Positions 11,438 to 22,939 of a DNA stretch of 64,000 nt are shown in pieces; positions within the stretch are counted from its first letter, which is position 1, and each line of letters opens with the position of its first letter. Both the position numbers and the translations under genes were made by a program. The notes under the pieces are model-generated. The model saw nothing but the letters and a program-made list of their open reading frames with translations, had not been told where the DNA came from and made no database searches. Origin of the DNA: Asterias rubens (lineage: Eukaryota; Echinodermata; Asteroidea; Forcipulatida; Asteriidae); assembly GCF_902459465.1 (NCBI RefSeq), contig NC_047080.1, forward strand, positions 10,762,866 through 10,826,865. Direction: 5' to 3'.

Positions 11438-13632
11438 TCATCTTCTGTGTGGCTTTTCGGGTGCTGGATAAAGAAAAGAAAAAAAGGAAGGGAAAACAAA
11501 TTTGTGTGTAAAATATCTGTTTTTATTGTTGAAGATTGTTGAGTGACTTTGTGGAAATAGAAACATAAGAAGTTAGTAGTTGACTTTCTCTTTCCTTTTT
11601 GGATTTTATCTTTTGAAGTGAAAACAACTTACGAGGTTCGGACATTTTGACGACGATGGGTTCAAGTATCTCGCAGAGGACCTGTTTCTGTTTGTTGAAG
11701 TCCGCCACCGTTAAATTCTCTCCTCCGTTATCAAGCCATTCTTGCTTCTCTGTGCATGCATTCAGAGCGGTCATCTATAAGATAATTCCATTTATTAATT
11801 CTGGTTGTGAAGCCTCGGACTCTCGGAGAGAAAACTAAATCCCTACACTAGCCTAGAACCTGACGGAGAACAGACTAGGAAGGCATTTTCAGTTTCTAAA
11901 TACGAGAGGAAGACCCCAAATAATTATCTCAGGGAAAACCCATGCAGTCCTTATAGTGCCCTCAGTGGGATTCGAACCAGAGTCATAGAATATGGAATAG
12001 GTAAATTTTAAATGGGAATACAGGTCAAAGTGCCCGGGAAATCTAGGTCGACAAGTTTTCCCAGGTCATTTTGAGCCAGGTCAGGCAAGACAAAAACAAT
12101 TTCTTTGAAAATGAAGGAAGGTTCAGTTTAAGATGTGGGAGGAACACCCCAGAGAATTATTCCAGGTAGGAACTGAAAACCAAATCGACATAGTGCCCCT
12201 GATTTAATCAGCACTGCAAAACACATTCCCCAAATAGGGCCAAGTTATTTGGCCTAGGATACTTTAAGGTTTAAAGTGTCATTGGCAGGTTTTGTCTGCA
12301 ATGATGAAAATCACAAGGGTCTAAGAGTAGGCATCATTGCCACCCCCCCCCCCGCCCAAATTTTGTACTAAAATGTTAAAAGATATCAGGCCTTAAGCCT
12401 TTTATTAGGCGTCTGAAAGCACACAAATTTGGTGTTTTTTTCTCTTCATTTTTTCTCTTGCAACTTTGATGTCCAGTTGAGTCAAATTTTTCACAGATTT
12501 GTTATATTTTATGCATAGTCTGGGATACAACCAGTGAGAATAGTGGTCTTTGAGAATTACCAAAGTGTCCAGTGCCTTTAAACCCGCACACTGGTGCAGT
12601 GCACGCACCAATGAATAAAGGGCGACAGAGATCCAATTTAAACCATCAACCCAATATAAGTAATTGCAGCATTGTAAAGGCTGTTCCAGAAACCTCAGAC
12701 CGTGACCCTCCTGTTTTGGTGCAATTTGAGAAAAACACTTATTGCCCACGGAACAGCGCTAATGATGAAGCAATTTAAATTAAATGTGGCGTAAGTTAAA
12801 TTGCTTCTTTGAAGGACAAAGTGCTCCTCAATGACTCGATTCAAAATTGTCTCCTGAGGATTGTTCTTAATTTGTCTAAGATGAGGTTCAGAGAAGAACA
12901 GAGAAGAAAAAAAATTCCATTTCGGCTCAAGGTGCTTCCTCCCATAACAACCATTACTTCAGCTTAGAATGACAATTTCCCCCCGAATTGCATGTCATTT
13001 CCACTGGACTGGAAAATTAAACTTTCCCTAAAACAATCCTGTGCTTAGGAAATTGGTCCTTGTGTTAGGTCTCCGATGGACCATTCCATTAAAAATGGAG
13101 TCCTTCACGAACGTAGGTTGTACTTTAGGACATTTAGAAAAGCACACACAGAGATAAGTTGGTTTGCCATAACACTGGAACAAAAGTATAAAAAGAGGCC
13201 AAGATAGGACATGTTATATCAGTATCAATGCATAGTATGCTGTTGAAACTTTAAAATTTATTTGAAAAGTGCCCTCAATTTACCAAGAAATTATCTTTTT
13301 ATAACAATTTTTAAGTTGTTTTTGAAAGTTAGCATGGTGTAAAAAAAAAGAGAGAGAAGTTACTATTAGAGACGGGCAGTGTTTATTGTTTGAAACGTTA
13401 AGACCACACTGACTCCGACTCTTTTCAGAGCCAAAACTCCAACAGAAAAGATTTAATACATGGTTGTCTGGCCTGAAATTTACTCTTTGAGAGGACAAGG
13501 CCATTTTCATTTTTAAAGGGGCACTTCCATTGGAAAATCTTCAAACTTTTGACGGGGCAGCAAGGCCAAGACCAGGGCAACAGAGGCCACGACCTGCACG
13601 CATGGCATCAGTGAAATTCCAGGGCTGGGTTG

Positions 13633-13678
<46 letters not shown>

Positions 13679-16635
13679 GACTTGTAATGCGCACATATCC
13701 ACCCTACTGGGTGTTCAAGGCGCAGTAAAACCAAAAACAAAACAAAAACAAAACACAACACAAAGAAAAACAGACACAAAACAATTAGTCATTGAAAACC
13801 TGTGACATAAGATAAGTTTTGAGGAGAGACTTGAGAAGAGGGTTGTACCAAGATGATGTTTATATTCTTACCCGCTCATCCTTAGTGAGTCTGCCCTGGA
13901 CCTTTTGAACATCCTCCACATTCTCTTTAATCTCTCTTAAGACGGCAAGAAGGGCACGACGGGCTTCTATTGTAACAATTACACAATGAAGATGGGTTTA
14001 AGGGAAGGTATACGCTTGGTGATCAGTCTTAACATTGATGGCGATCGCAGGCTTCTATTGTAACAATTACACAATGAAGATGGGTTTAAGGGAAGGTATA
14101 CGTTTGGTGATCAGTCTTAACATTAATGGCAATCAAAACTATTGGTTAGAAAGCCTACAGCAGCTTTTGAAAATATAAAGCATGTTGAGAAACATTTCAC
14201 TTCGAAATAAAGTTGTGTACAAAAACAACAAGTTTTATCTTCAAAATTTGTATCTGGAAAGCGTACTGTAGGTGTGATCATTGAGTGTACAGTTGTTACA
14301 GGTTGGATGGCTTCTGACTGGCACCCTAAACAAATATGAAAAAACAGCGAGACCACCATTTAGGGCATGATGGCTCAGTTGGTAGAGTGCAGGGCCCAAT
14401 TTCATAGCGCTGCTAAGCACACAAATTTTGTTTAGCATGAAACTTCTCCCTTGGTAAAAACAGGAATGCCAACCAAATTTCCACCTGATTTTTAGGGCAA
14501 GCAAACAACAGCTGTATACCAGTGAGAAAGCAACATGCAACAAATGGAAATTTGGTTGGTAGTCCTGTTATTATCAAGAAAGAAATTTCATGCTAAGCAA
14601 ATTTTTGTGCTTAGCAGCTCTATGAAATTGGACCCAGGTGTCAGACTCATAGGGAAAACTGTCCCCGAAGATTCTGTCCCCCATTTGGGAAATTAACATA
14701 GGCTGGAGAGGGCGTTTGATTCAAAATAGGGTGCTATCAGAAGAATATATGTACACAGTTTGCCAGATGGGGAGACAGAACCTCCTGCCACACCGGCACA
14801 TTATTTCAAAGGTTACGGGTTTTGATCCTTCCTATGTCAATTTTTTCTTTGTTCGACCCAAAATTAAGCAAACATTTGCAGGAAACCATTCACTTACCAG
14901 ACCAGTTTAGGTACTGCGCACATTTTTCGTGTTGATATCTCAATGCTGTCTCGTGAGGGCGCTCTCCATGGCTCGTCTTAACCTGAAGATTGGCACCGAA
15001 CTGAATCAGTAGTTTTAAGCAGGCTATTTTACCCCAGGCTGCAGCATGATGCAGAGCTGTGTACCCTTGTAGCGATAAACAAAAACAATTTATACAAATT
15101 TATTTGAATTTGACGCTACTAAGTCAGTGACAAAAGCTATTAAAACTGTGATATCACATGACAATTTTTACAATGAAGTATAATTCAGTACAACTTTTGG
15201 CTACAAATATATTTCAAATAATAGTTTAATTATATGCACATTTTCAAAGACCTGTAAACCAATTCTTTCAGCCATAAATAGTTACTCTCTTCATAATCTT
15301 GTTACATTGCTGCGCGTGTGTGTGGTGGGGGGAGGGGGGGGGGGGTGGGGGGGGGGTCATGTTCAAGTCAACATTTTCAAAAAGTGCCTTCCAAAGCCAA
15401 AAAGCATCCTCACTGAGGCCAAAGGAAGCAAATCATTGGATAATAGCTGTTCATTGTGCGTATTAACAACAGGTGCGTGTGTAGCGTTTTCGCGTTATGC
15501 AAGGTTATGCTATTGCAGGTTATTTTTCCTTTAAAGTTTTAGAGTTTTCTGCAGGATTTTTTTTACAACTGTGAGATGGGGGGGGGGGGATTGTCATTCC
15601 TCTTTATACCTCTCTCTGTTGAGGAGTCCCCATCAGCTCCTTTCTCGAGAAGTTCCTTCACCATATCCTCCCTGTCTAAGATGCAAGCCATGTCCAGCGC
15701 TGTGCGTCCTGTGCTTGGATTTCTCACATTGGAATCAGATCCCTGTAGTAGAAAAAATATAACTCAATAATCAACATCAATACAATTTTCGTTTGCAGGC
15801 TAGGCCTGACGTCTCGTTTTCAAAGGGCACGGGCACAAATGTTTTCTTTGGTAAAAAAGGCCATGTACACGTGTCTTGGAACACACTCTTCGTGGTTCTC
15901 AGACGCGTGTCCATATGTTTTGTACACAAAAATGGGGTATTTTTTTCTTTCCAGGACAAACGTGTGCAGATAATTCTCCACATTTCTTGTCCTGGGAAAA
16001 AAATATGCGCGCAGTCGGGGACAATCTGCACTTGTATTTTTGTAGTGTAGTGGTAAAAAGGAGTAGGGCCTAGTTGGGGACTGAATTACGGTAAGAATTT
16101 ATCATTTTAAACAATTTTTGAGATTGCCGAGTGGATTTTCTGTCGCCCCAGGGCCAATGAGAGTTCAGAAGGAATATTTTAATAATAATATTATTATTAA
16201 TAGGCTACGCCTAGCTAGGACTGTAGGAGGGTAGACCTAGCCCTAATTATTAAGTTTGTCAAACTGTTCGTCTTCTAACTAAACTTGTAAATCTAATCTT
16301 ATTTAAATGTTTGATTAAGCATTATTTAATTTCAATTCCCTTAACCCAAATATCTGCAAAATGCCATGAGAAATAACCTTTTCAATGAGTAATTTTAGTA
16401 TCTCCATATGGCCCTCGGTGCAAGCGATCTCGACCGGGGATCTGCCGCCATCGTCCCGGGAGTTCAACTGGCCCTCGACCCGCTCGTGGTACGGGTCGTC
16501 CTCCTTCGAAAAGCAATCTTGAAGACGGGCTGCGTCGCCTTTTGCGGCACACTGCAACACGATGTTGAGCCGTTTGCTTGATTTCTTCGGCTGTGAGGCA
16601 ACCTCTGTTTCTGAATTTGAAGGTTCAACTGTCAT
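11438..16635 (-). CDS. ANKRD45: Ankyrin repeat domain protein 45
   Basis: Six exons join in phase: 16635-16378, 15742-15610, 15065-14898, 13966-13872, 11774-11633 and 11463-11438, giving 273 residues (human about 266). All junctions are GT-AG. The N-terminus holds a DDPYHE motif like the human DPENPHHE. Ankyrin repeats follow: exon 1 (SPVEIACTEGHMEILKLLIE), exon 2 (TALDMACILDREDMVKELL) and exon 3 (YTALHHAAAWGKIACLKLL). The C-terminal exon reads LNACTEKQEWLDN and EILEPIVVKMSEP, the short segment resembling the Hsp70 C-terminal region that marks ANKRD45. The last exon (PPEKPHRR, stop) is the least certain; reading through the exon-5 donor would instead give about 30 other residues. In vertebrates the protein is linked to cilia and cell division. 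The start ATG at 16635 faces the KLHL20 promoter. Confidence 0.85.
12373..12582 (+). mobile_element. Family B element, 3' part
   Basis: A truncated copy with the internal words ggcgtctgaaagcacacaaat and tcaaatttttcacagattt, and the right end AATTACCAAAGTGTCCAGTG followed by CCTTTAAA. It lies in ANKRD45 intron 4-5. Confidence 0.6.
13633..13860 (-). mobile_element. SINE/LINE tail with (AAT)n microsatellite
   Basis: About 15 AAT units at 13633-13678 are followed, in inverse sense, by a conserved tail (gcgcacatatccaccctact, gttcaaggcgcagtaaa). The same tail appears in plus sense at 20483-20563 and in minus sense near 42190-42240. The AAT run is the 3' terminus of the element, inserted in minus orientation in an ANKRD45 intron. 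Confidence 0.6.
13963..14134. repeat. 88-bp direct duplication over an ANKRD45 splice acceptor
   Basis: The segment starting GCTTCTATTGTAACAATTAC at 13963 is repeated from 14051 with a period of 88 bp and only a few changes. The first copy includes the acceptor of exon 4 (minus strand AATAG then AAGCC). The second copy preserves the acceptor sequence inside the intron. Part of the unit looks like the end of a family B relative (aagggaaggtatacg). Confidence 0.8.
14358..14660 (+). mobile_element. Family C fold-back inside a tRNA-derived SINE
   Basis: A SINE head (ATGGCTCAGTTGGTAGAGTG, about 14368-14387) is broken by a family C element with ends GGGCCCAATTTCATAGCGCT and, inverted, AGCTCTATGAAATTGGACCC. 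SINE-like sequence resumes after about 14640. This dates C after the SINE. Confidence 0.65.
15327..15357 (+). repeat. Poly-G tract in an ANKRD45 intron
   Basis: A run of about 30 bases is almost all G, broken by single A and T bases. It could form a G-quadruplex on the plus strand. A shorter G run lies at 15576-15589, just before exon 2. Confidence 0.6.
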
Positions 16636-17942
16636 TTTTTGAGGAAAATGTTGGGTTTTCTACACACGAAATAACTGGTTCGTGATGTCAAAACCTGACA
16701 TCGACAGCGTTCGGTTTCCAGGATGACTGACCTCTAACAACATTATTATTTTAATAACTTATTTATATCAATATTTTTATATTTTTAAAAACATAATACA
16801 GTAATTATTTAATTTAAAACATGTTTCTTATTTATTTTGTATGAAATAAAGAAACATTTTAAACATTTAATTAGATTGTTTGCTTATTTTCACAAGAATT
16901 TCAGAAAGAATGTTTACCTGACCAATTTTGAAGATTGGTGGCGCTATTTAATTTAAAGGTCAAAGATTCTGCTGAATTGACGCCATTTTCGCCCTTCAAA
17001 GGAGGTTTTGTAACTCTTTTTGAGTGGAAAATTAAACAACAATTTCTGTGTGGCAAGTTACAGACTCCCTGAAAATTGTGTAAGTTAATTTGTTTTTCAT
17101 GTAATAGTGAAAATTTGGGGGTTTCGTTGGTTAAAATTTAATTTCTTCACCGTTGCTTCAGGGTGACACAGGCCGCAAGTCGCAAAAGTTGAATTCCATT
17201 TTTCTTGGCTGTATTTTATGATTTATTACTTAATGCGTGGTCTAGGGACATTGTAAACCCTCCACAAATTAACTTAATTTGTTATTGTTAAGACTAAATT
17301 CACTAAAGTCAAAGAGGTTTTTGTGCCTAAAATGCCGCCCGCAAAATTAAGTTTTTTCATTCCATTTAAATTAATATTTATTTACATTGTCAATTGTGTA
17401 TGGATTGAAGTGGTGTGGCTGTGGCGTGGGATGACTCATTTCATTAATTAGTCATTTTTTTGTGTTTTTATTTTGTAACGATTTTCGTTTTCTGCCACCA
17501 TCTTATAAGTTAATTTTACACAAGAAAATATCTCATCTGTGAATAAAGTAGGGATAACTTTCCGTATGGCGCCACCACTTTTTCACTCATTTTTACAAAA
17601 AGGGATTTATCATTGAGGTAAATAAGATACTATATTATTTCATATCGGATGAAAAAGTGGTGGCGCCATACGGAAACTTTTCCGAAAAGATATCCCTGTC
17701 CGACTACAACTACATCTCACTGTTTCAAAGGTGGAAAGATGTTTCAATTCAGTGTGCTTTTGCCAAGCATCAACAAATGTGGGTACAGAATGCAAGAAAA
17801 AATCCTCGGGAAAACCTGGCTATGGAACAGGAAGAATTTTACATGACAATAACTCACCTAAACTGGACTTTGTTTTTTCAAGTTTTTGTTCATATGATTT
17901 ACTGCAGCATATAGGAGTCCTCTGCACAAATTATTCTTCAAA
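16636..17942. promoter_or_regulatory. Divergent promoter region of ANKRD45 and KLHL20
   Basis: A 1.3-kb interval separates the two start codons, which point away from each other. It includes the 5' UTRs of both genes. GCCATTTT (about 16982) and GCCACCATCTTA (about 17493) resemble YY1-type sites. No TATA box is obvious. A 147-bp inverted repeat sits at 17550-17696. Exact transcription starts cannot be read from sequence. Confidence 0.5.
17550..17696. repeat. Inverted repeat (hairpin) upstream of KLHL20
   Basis: The left arm CCGTATGGCGCCACCACTTT (17571 on) is matched by the inverse AAAGTGGTGGCGCCATACGG on the right, with a spacer of about 60 bp. The outer parts AGGGATA and TATCCCT also pair. 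The arm centre GGCGCC is itself palindromic. Confidence 0.75.
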
Positions 17943-20900
17943 ATGGCAGGGGCCCAACAAGTGTTTGAGACGCCCTCACAGTCGACACGCTTCGTCTACA
18001 CATCAGACCGCCACCCGCGAGAAACGTTAGAGATGATCAACATCCTTCGCAGGCAGCGTGAACTTTGCGACGTCGTTATCGTAGTCAACGAGAACAAAAT
18101 CTATGCCCACCGGATAATCCTGTCTGCGTGTAGTCCGTACTTTCGTGCAATGTTCACCGGAGAGTTGGCCGAGAGTCGCCAGACCGAGGTGACGATACGA
18201 GACATTGACGAGCGGGCCATGGAGCAACTCATAGACTTTGCGTATACGTCGACCATCACGGTAGAAGAGAGCAATGTACAGACGCTCCTTCCTGCGGCGT
18301 GTCTCTTGCAACTGTCCGAGATTCAGGAGGCGTGCTGTGAGTTTCTGAAGAGACAGCTCGATCCATCGAACTGTTTAGGCATCAGGGCATTTGCCGACAC
18401 TCACGCCTGTAGGGATTTGCTGCGAGTGGCAGATAAATTTACACAACAGAACTTTTTACAGGTAAATAAAAGGTCTTGTCATTAACTTGGGTGTGATCCC
18501 TGGCTACACAGCAGTTAACGTTTGTATGGCTTCTGACTGGTACCTCTGAACAAGGATATTGACAAAATAGGGAGACTGCCAGCATAGGACTAGAAAGCTC
18601 AGTTGGTAGAGCGAAGACACGTTAATCCTGAGGTGTTGGTACAAATCCCAGTCCACACAATCATTTAAACATTTACCCAGTCAGTTTCCCTTGGTGGTGT
18701 ATTATTTTAGGCCTTTGCCCAATTTCATAGAGGTACTTGTAAAAGCACAAAATCTAGCTAAGCACAACAAAATTATACAAACAGAAAGGTTTACCGCCCA
18801 AACTACCATGTCTCATGTACAAGTTTCGACTGGTATTCTGCTCATTTCTGCTTAGCAGGAAGTTGTTAGGCAGTATTTTCTGCGTAAGCACCTCTAAGAA
18901 ATCGCGACTTTGATGAGAATTTCTTTCTTCCTTGGTGAAAAGGTCATGGAGAGTGAGGAGTTTATGCTTTTGCCAGTCAATCAGCTGATCGAGATCACGG
19001 GCAGCGATGAGCTGAACGTACGCAGTGAAGAACAGGTCTACAGTTCAGTCATATCATGGGTCAAATACAACATACCGGAGAGGAGGAGTGAATTATCAAA
19101 GGTAAGTACCAGCCGTGTGGGTTCTTGGCCCAGTTTCATGGCTCTCCACTTACTGTGCGAGCGTCAAATTTCAGCATTAGCTTTGTAAGCGCAAATGGCC
19201 TAGTAACGTGGGGTATGCATTCCTACAAGCAATCATTCCCTGCTAACATGTGAAATTCGGTTGACGTAAGCGCAGATTTCCCTGCTACTGTAAGCGCCAT
19301 TCTTTGCTTGTTGTAACCAGAGCCATGAAATTAGGCCCTATTCTTTAGGTCCTCAATATACTCACATTGATCTTTTAACAGCTTATAATGTTGCGTGTCA
19401 TGGCCGAGCGTTTAGAGCAATGAACTCAAGCTCTGGTGTTTATCATAAGAGAAGTGTGGGTTCGAGTCTCGATGGGGGTGAGTCCCTCGCATGTATTCTT
19501 GAGCCGCCTGCTTTACGAAAACTATTCCATGCTCTCCCCAACCAGGTCCTCCAGCATGTCCGTCTCCCTCTTCTCAACCCCAAATTCCTAGTGGGCACCG
19601 TCAGCACAGATCTTCTCATCCGGAGCGACGAGGCGTGTCGAGATCTCGTTGACGAGGCCAAGAACTACCTCCTGCTTCCCCAGGAGAGACCATTGATGCA
19701 GGGTCCGAGGACGAGACCCAGGAAGCCCATCCGATGTGGAGAAGTGCTCTTTGCTGGTAAGGTTATCACACTGTATCTCACACTGTATCTCACACTGTAT
19801 CTCTTATCCCATGGAATATAGCCCCGGGGAGGCCACAGATTTGTTTTCACCCCATGGTTACCCCCGCGCACTTTTACATGGTGTCCCTATTCCACTGGGT
19901 TTCGGTTGCATGTTTCAAGAATACCCCCGGGCTCTACTGCATACCCCTCTTCCAGAGCAGGGCTGGCTATTCCCAAGGGTATACGCCTCTCTTAATATTT
20001 ATGCATGAGGTACAATGCTAACTCAAAACAAGGCGATGGGCGCAGCCACGGCAAGTGATGGGGGAAGTGCGCCCATAGCCTCATTTTGGATAAGAATTAT
20101 GACGTCATGCATAAGTATTAAGAGAGGCATATACCTATTTGGCAGGCTTTTACCAAAAGGTAGAAATGTCAACATTTAAACTTGCCTCCTTAAATTAGTT
20201 TGTTGTTCGTCATGACTCTTACCCATTAAGTGACTGTGACCGGAGGTAAATAGAATATTTTGCGGAAATAACTTTTCTGTCTGTCTGAAGATATATTCTC
20301 TAGAGTCACAGATCTGTCGGAGAAATAACATGAACATGTGCGTGTTGTAAAGATGTGACTAAATCTTCTTTTCTCTCTTCTTGTCTTTGTACCTCAAAAT
20401 TCAAATTCTCAAAACTAATCTTATGTCACAGGTTTTCAAGGACTAATTTTGTTGTGTCTGTTTTCTTCTGTTTTGTTTTAAGTATTACTACGCCTTGAGC
20501 ACCCAACAGGGTGGATATTTGCGCATTACAAATCTTGATTAATATTATTATTTATTACTCTAGTTGGCGGATGGTGCAGCGGCGATGCCATCTCCAGTGT
20601 GGAGCGGTTTGACCCTCAGAGTGCTGAATGGCGGATGGTTGCACCAATGAGCAAGAGACGTTGTGGGGTGGGCGTGGCAGTGCTAGATGACCTTCTCTAT
20701 GCGGTCGGAGGTCACGATGGGTCGTCGTATCTCAATAGTATAGAGAGGTAAGTTTAAAAGAAAATAATACGTACCAAAAGAGAGGTGCAGATTTAATTGT
20801 TAACTTTCGGATAAAACCCTTGGTTTACACAAGGTTCAATCCTCATATACATTAGTGCCCTCGTCACTGATCAAAAAAAATTACAATAATCTTTCTAAAC

Positions 20901-22914
20901 TCCCTGTGTAGAATACAGCCTTAGGCTGCCATGGCGCTCAAAGGTTTTTTCACACACAATTTGAACTTCTACTTATACCCCTGGGTGAAGAGAAGCAATT
21001 ATAGTGAAGCATCTTGCTCAAGGAGACAAATGTCATAACCGGGGTTTGAACCCTCAACCCAGGGACTAAACCACCAGAACTTGAATTTGATACTCGGCCA
21101 TGTCACACGTTACAAGATGGTCACATTCCTTTGTACAAATTGAAAATTGTAACTATCAATGTCATTGTGTATACTAAGAACATGCATTGTCTCATTCTTT
21201 ATAATTTCAGTGTTGTTAAGTGCATCAAGATTTCTTCAATCAATTTGATTGACCTATTATTAATAGAATATTTTTGTTTCTAACCTCCCTCCTGAATATT
21301 AGATACGATCCTCAGACCAACCAGTGGAGCAGCGACGTTGCACCGACGAGCACCTGCAGGACCAGCGTCGGCGTCGCTGTGCTGGATAACTTCATGTATG
21401 CAGTGGGCGGCCAGGATGGGGTGTCGTGTCTCAACATAGTAGAAAGGTAAGAGTATGTTTGTGGAAACAATACCAAATGTATTTTGTCTTTTTACATAAG
21501 GTCATAGACGGTAAATACTCTAAAAGTCAAATAGGTAAGAAGCCCTGCAGCTGATGAAAGTGAGAAAGGATTCTTCAAAGATTGTTTGAGAAATTTGTCA
21601 CAAAAAATATTTGAATCTTAAAAGAAATTACTGGAATAAATCGTTCCTCAGATTTCTGAGTGTTGGTTAATGCTGTTGCCAGATATGTATTTGGTACTTG
21701 TCGTCACCTTTGTAAATTGTGTTAGCAAAAAGTAAAATTTTCTGTTGAAATGTTAAGTAGGATTTGAAACTTTGCATGGTGGAAATACGATATGGAAAGG
21801 TTCGCGGTAACACCATGTAATGACTATCTCTAATGAGTTGGGGTGGTTCTGAAACAAACCGTTGGTTTCAACTTGATGTTTCGATCAGTATGCTCTGATC
21901 GTCTTCTGGAGAAAGCTGTTTGGAAGATACTGAAATGTTATCATCATAACAAGAAGGAATGCATGTTTTATAAGTAACCAATTGAAAATAACATATGTAG
22001 AGCATTTTTATCTTTGGTACCTTGTGTGTATCTACTTACAGGTAGATTTATAACTTTAACTGTTGAGTTGCAGTCGATACAAAAACACAAATGTTTCTAC
22101 TTAGGTTTTGCCTTACATATCAATTTGAATTATTTTCTGTTTTTACTTACAAAGATACGAACCTCACGCTAATCGTTGGACTCGTGTAGCCTCCATGAGT
22201 ACGCGTAGACTCGGTGTCGCCGTGGCCGTTCTCGGTGGCTTCCTGTACGCCGTAGGGGGCTCGGACGGCACGTCACCCCTCAACACTGTCGAGCGCTACG
22301 ACCCCCGGTCCAACAAGTGGACGCCGGTCGCCCCCATGGGGACGCGGCGGAAACATCTCGGTTGCGCCGTCTATAACGATATGTTGTACGCTGTCGGGGG
22401 GAGAGACGACCAGACTGAGCTGAGCAGTGCGGAGAGGTACGATCCGACGACGAATACGTGGAAGCCCATTGTCGCCATGAATTCAAGACGAAGTGGGGTA
22501 AGTTTTTTTTGTTTCTCCTCTTGTGAATAAGAATAAGGGAGGGTTTGATTAGGTGTAAATCCTTGTTTGAATGAGATTTATTCTTATAGTTGGATTGCCC
22601 CAAAACGCCAATAACAGACATCTTTGATGAAAACAAAATGGAAACGTGCATGAGCTTTGTCGGGTTACTTTGTTTGTCTTAGTGAAACAGTTAACAAGAG
22701 TTGTCGTTCTTTTTTTCCACAGGTTGGACTAGCGGTAGTCAATGGCCAGCTGATGGCTGTTGGAGGGTTTGATGGCACAACGTACCTGAAGACAGTGGAA
22801 GTCTATGACCCAGAAACAAAATCGTGGCGCATGTGCGGCAGTATGAACTATCGACGGCTCGGTGGAGGGGTTGGGGTGGTCAAGCTACCACAATCAGAAC
22901 CCAGTGTCTGGTGA
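17943..22914 (+). CDS. KLHL20: Kelch-like protein 20, CUL3 ubiquitin ligase adaptor
   Basis: Seven exons join in phase: 17943-18461, 18943-19101, 19546-19756, 20564-20747, 21303-21446, 22155-22497 and 22723-22914. They encode 583 residues (human 609), and all sites are GT-AG. Exon 1 carries the BTB domain (about residues 36-140, [20 protein letters not shown], as in human) and the start of BACK, which runs through exons 2-3 ([19 protein letters not shown]). Six kelch blades follow, each with the GG and Y-x6-W marks ([60 protein letters not shown]), ending in a final Trp. The family recruits substrates such as DAPK1 and PML to CUL3-RBX1 for ubiquitination, often at the trans-Golgi or nucleus. 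The very high identity to vertebrate KLHL20 makes this a confident orthologue. It is head-to-head with ANKRD45, as in human. Confidence 0.97.
18588..18905 (+). mobile_element. SINE head and family C fold-back, KLHL20 intron 1
   Basis: A tRNA-like head (AGAAAGCTCAGTTGGTAGAG) starts near 18590. From about 18716 a family C copy follows with GCCCAATTTCATAGAGGTAC and an inverse end near GCACCTCTAAGAAATCGC. It stops only about 40 bp before exon 2. Confidence 0.55.
19123..19344. mobile_element. Family C fold-back, KLHL20 intron 2
   Basis: The ends are TTGGCCCAGTTTCATGGCTC and, inverted, CAGAGCCATGAAATTAGGCC. It begins about 20 bp after the exon 2 donor. Confidence 0.65.
19385..19480 (+). mobile_element. 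tRNA-Leu-like SINE head, KLHL20 intron 2
   Basis: The segment GTGTCATGGCCGAGCGTTTA has an A box, and GGGTTCGAGTCTC at 19459 has a B box. It has the long variable region of a tRNA-Leu. Only the head is preserved, 65 bp before exon 3. Confidence 0.55.
20483..20563 (+). mobile_element. SINE/LINE tail forming the KLHL20 exon 4 acceptor
   Basis: The tail reads CGCCTTGAGCACCCAACAGG, then gtggatatttgcgcattac, then an ATT-rich end. The final ttattactctag is the splice acceptor of exon 4 at 20564. The transposon tail thus supplies the pyrimidine tract. Confidence 0.6.
20905..21112 (-). mobile_element. tRNA-derived SINE, KLHL20 intron 4
   Basis: The minus strand begins with a head TGACATGGCCGAGTATC. 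A B box follows (GGGTTCAAACCCC), then a body with CTCCTTGAGCAAGATGCTTC. It is close to full length but lacks the AAT tail. Confidence 0.6.
21793..21912 (-). mobile_element. Penelope-type repeat piece, second copy
   Basis: It matches 7000-7092 closely (TCGCGGTAACACCATGTAAT, then the GATCAG / CTGATC stem and GAAACATC on the minus strand). A short insertion near 21848-21865 distinguishes it from the first copy. It lies in KLHL20 intron 5. Confidence 0.5.
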
Positions 22915-22939
22915 CGAACTCTAACCCATGTTGCCATAT

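Noticed and set aside
13530-13805. Open frame with a poly-Asn run (and poly-Tyr on the other strand)
   Set aside because: It is the (AAT)n microsatellite at the end of a retroelement.
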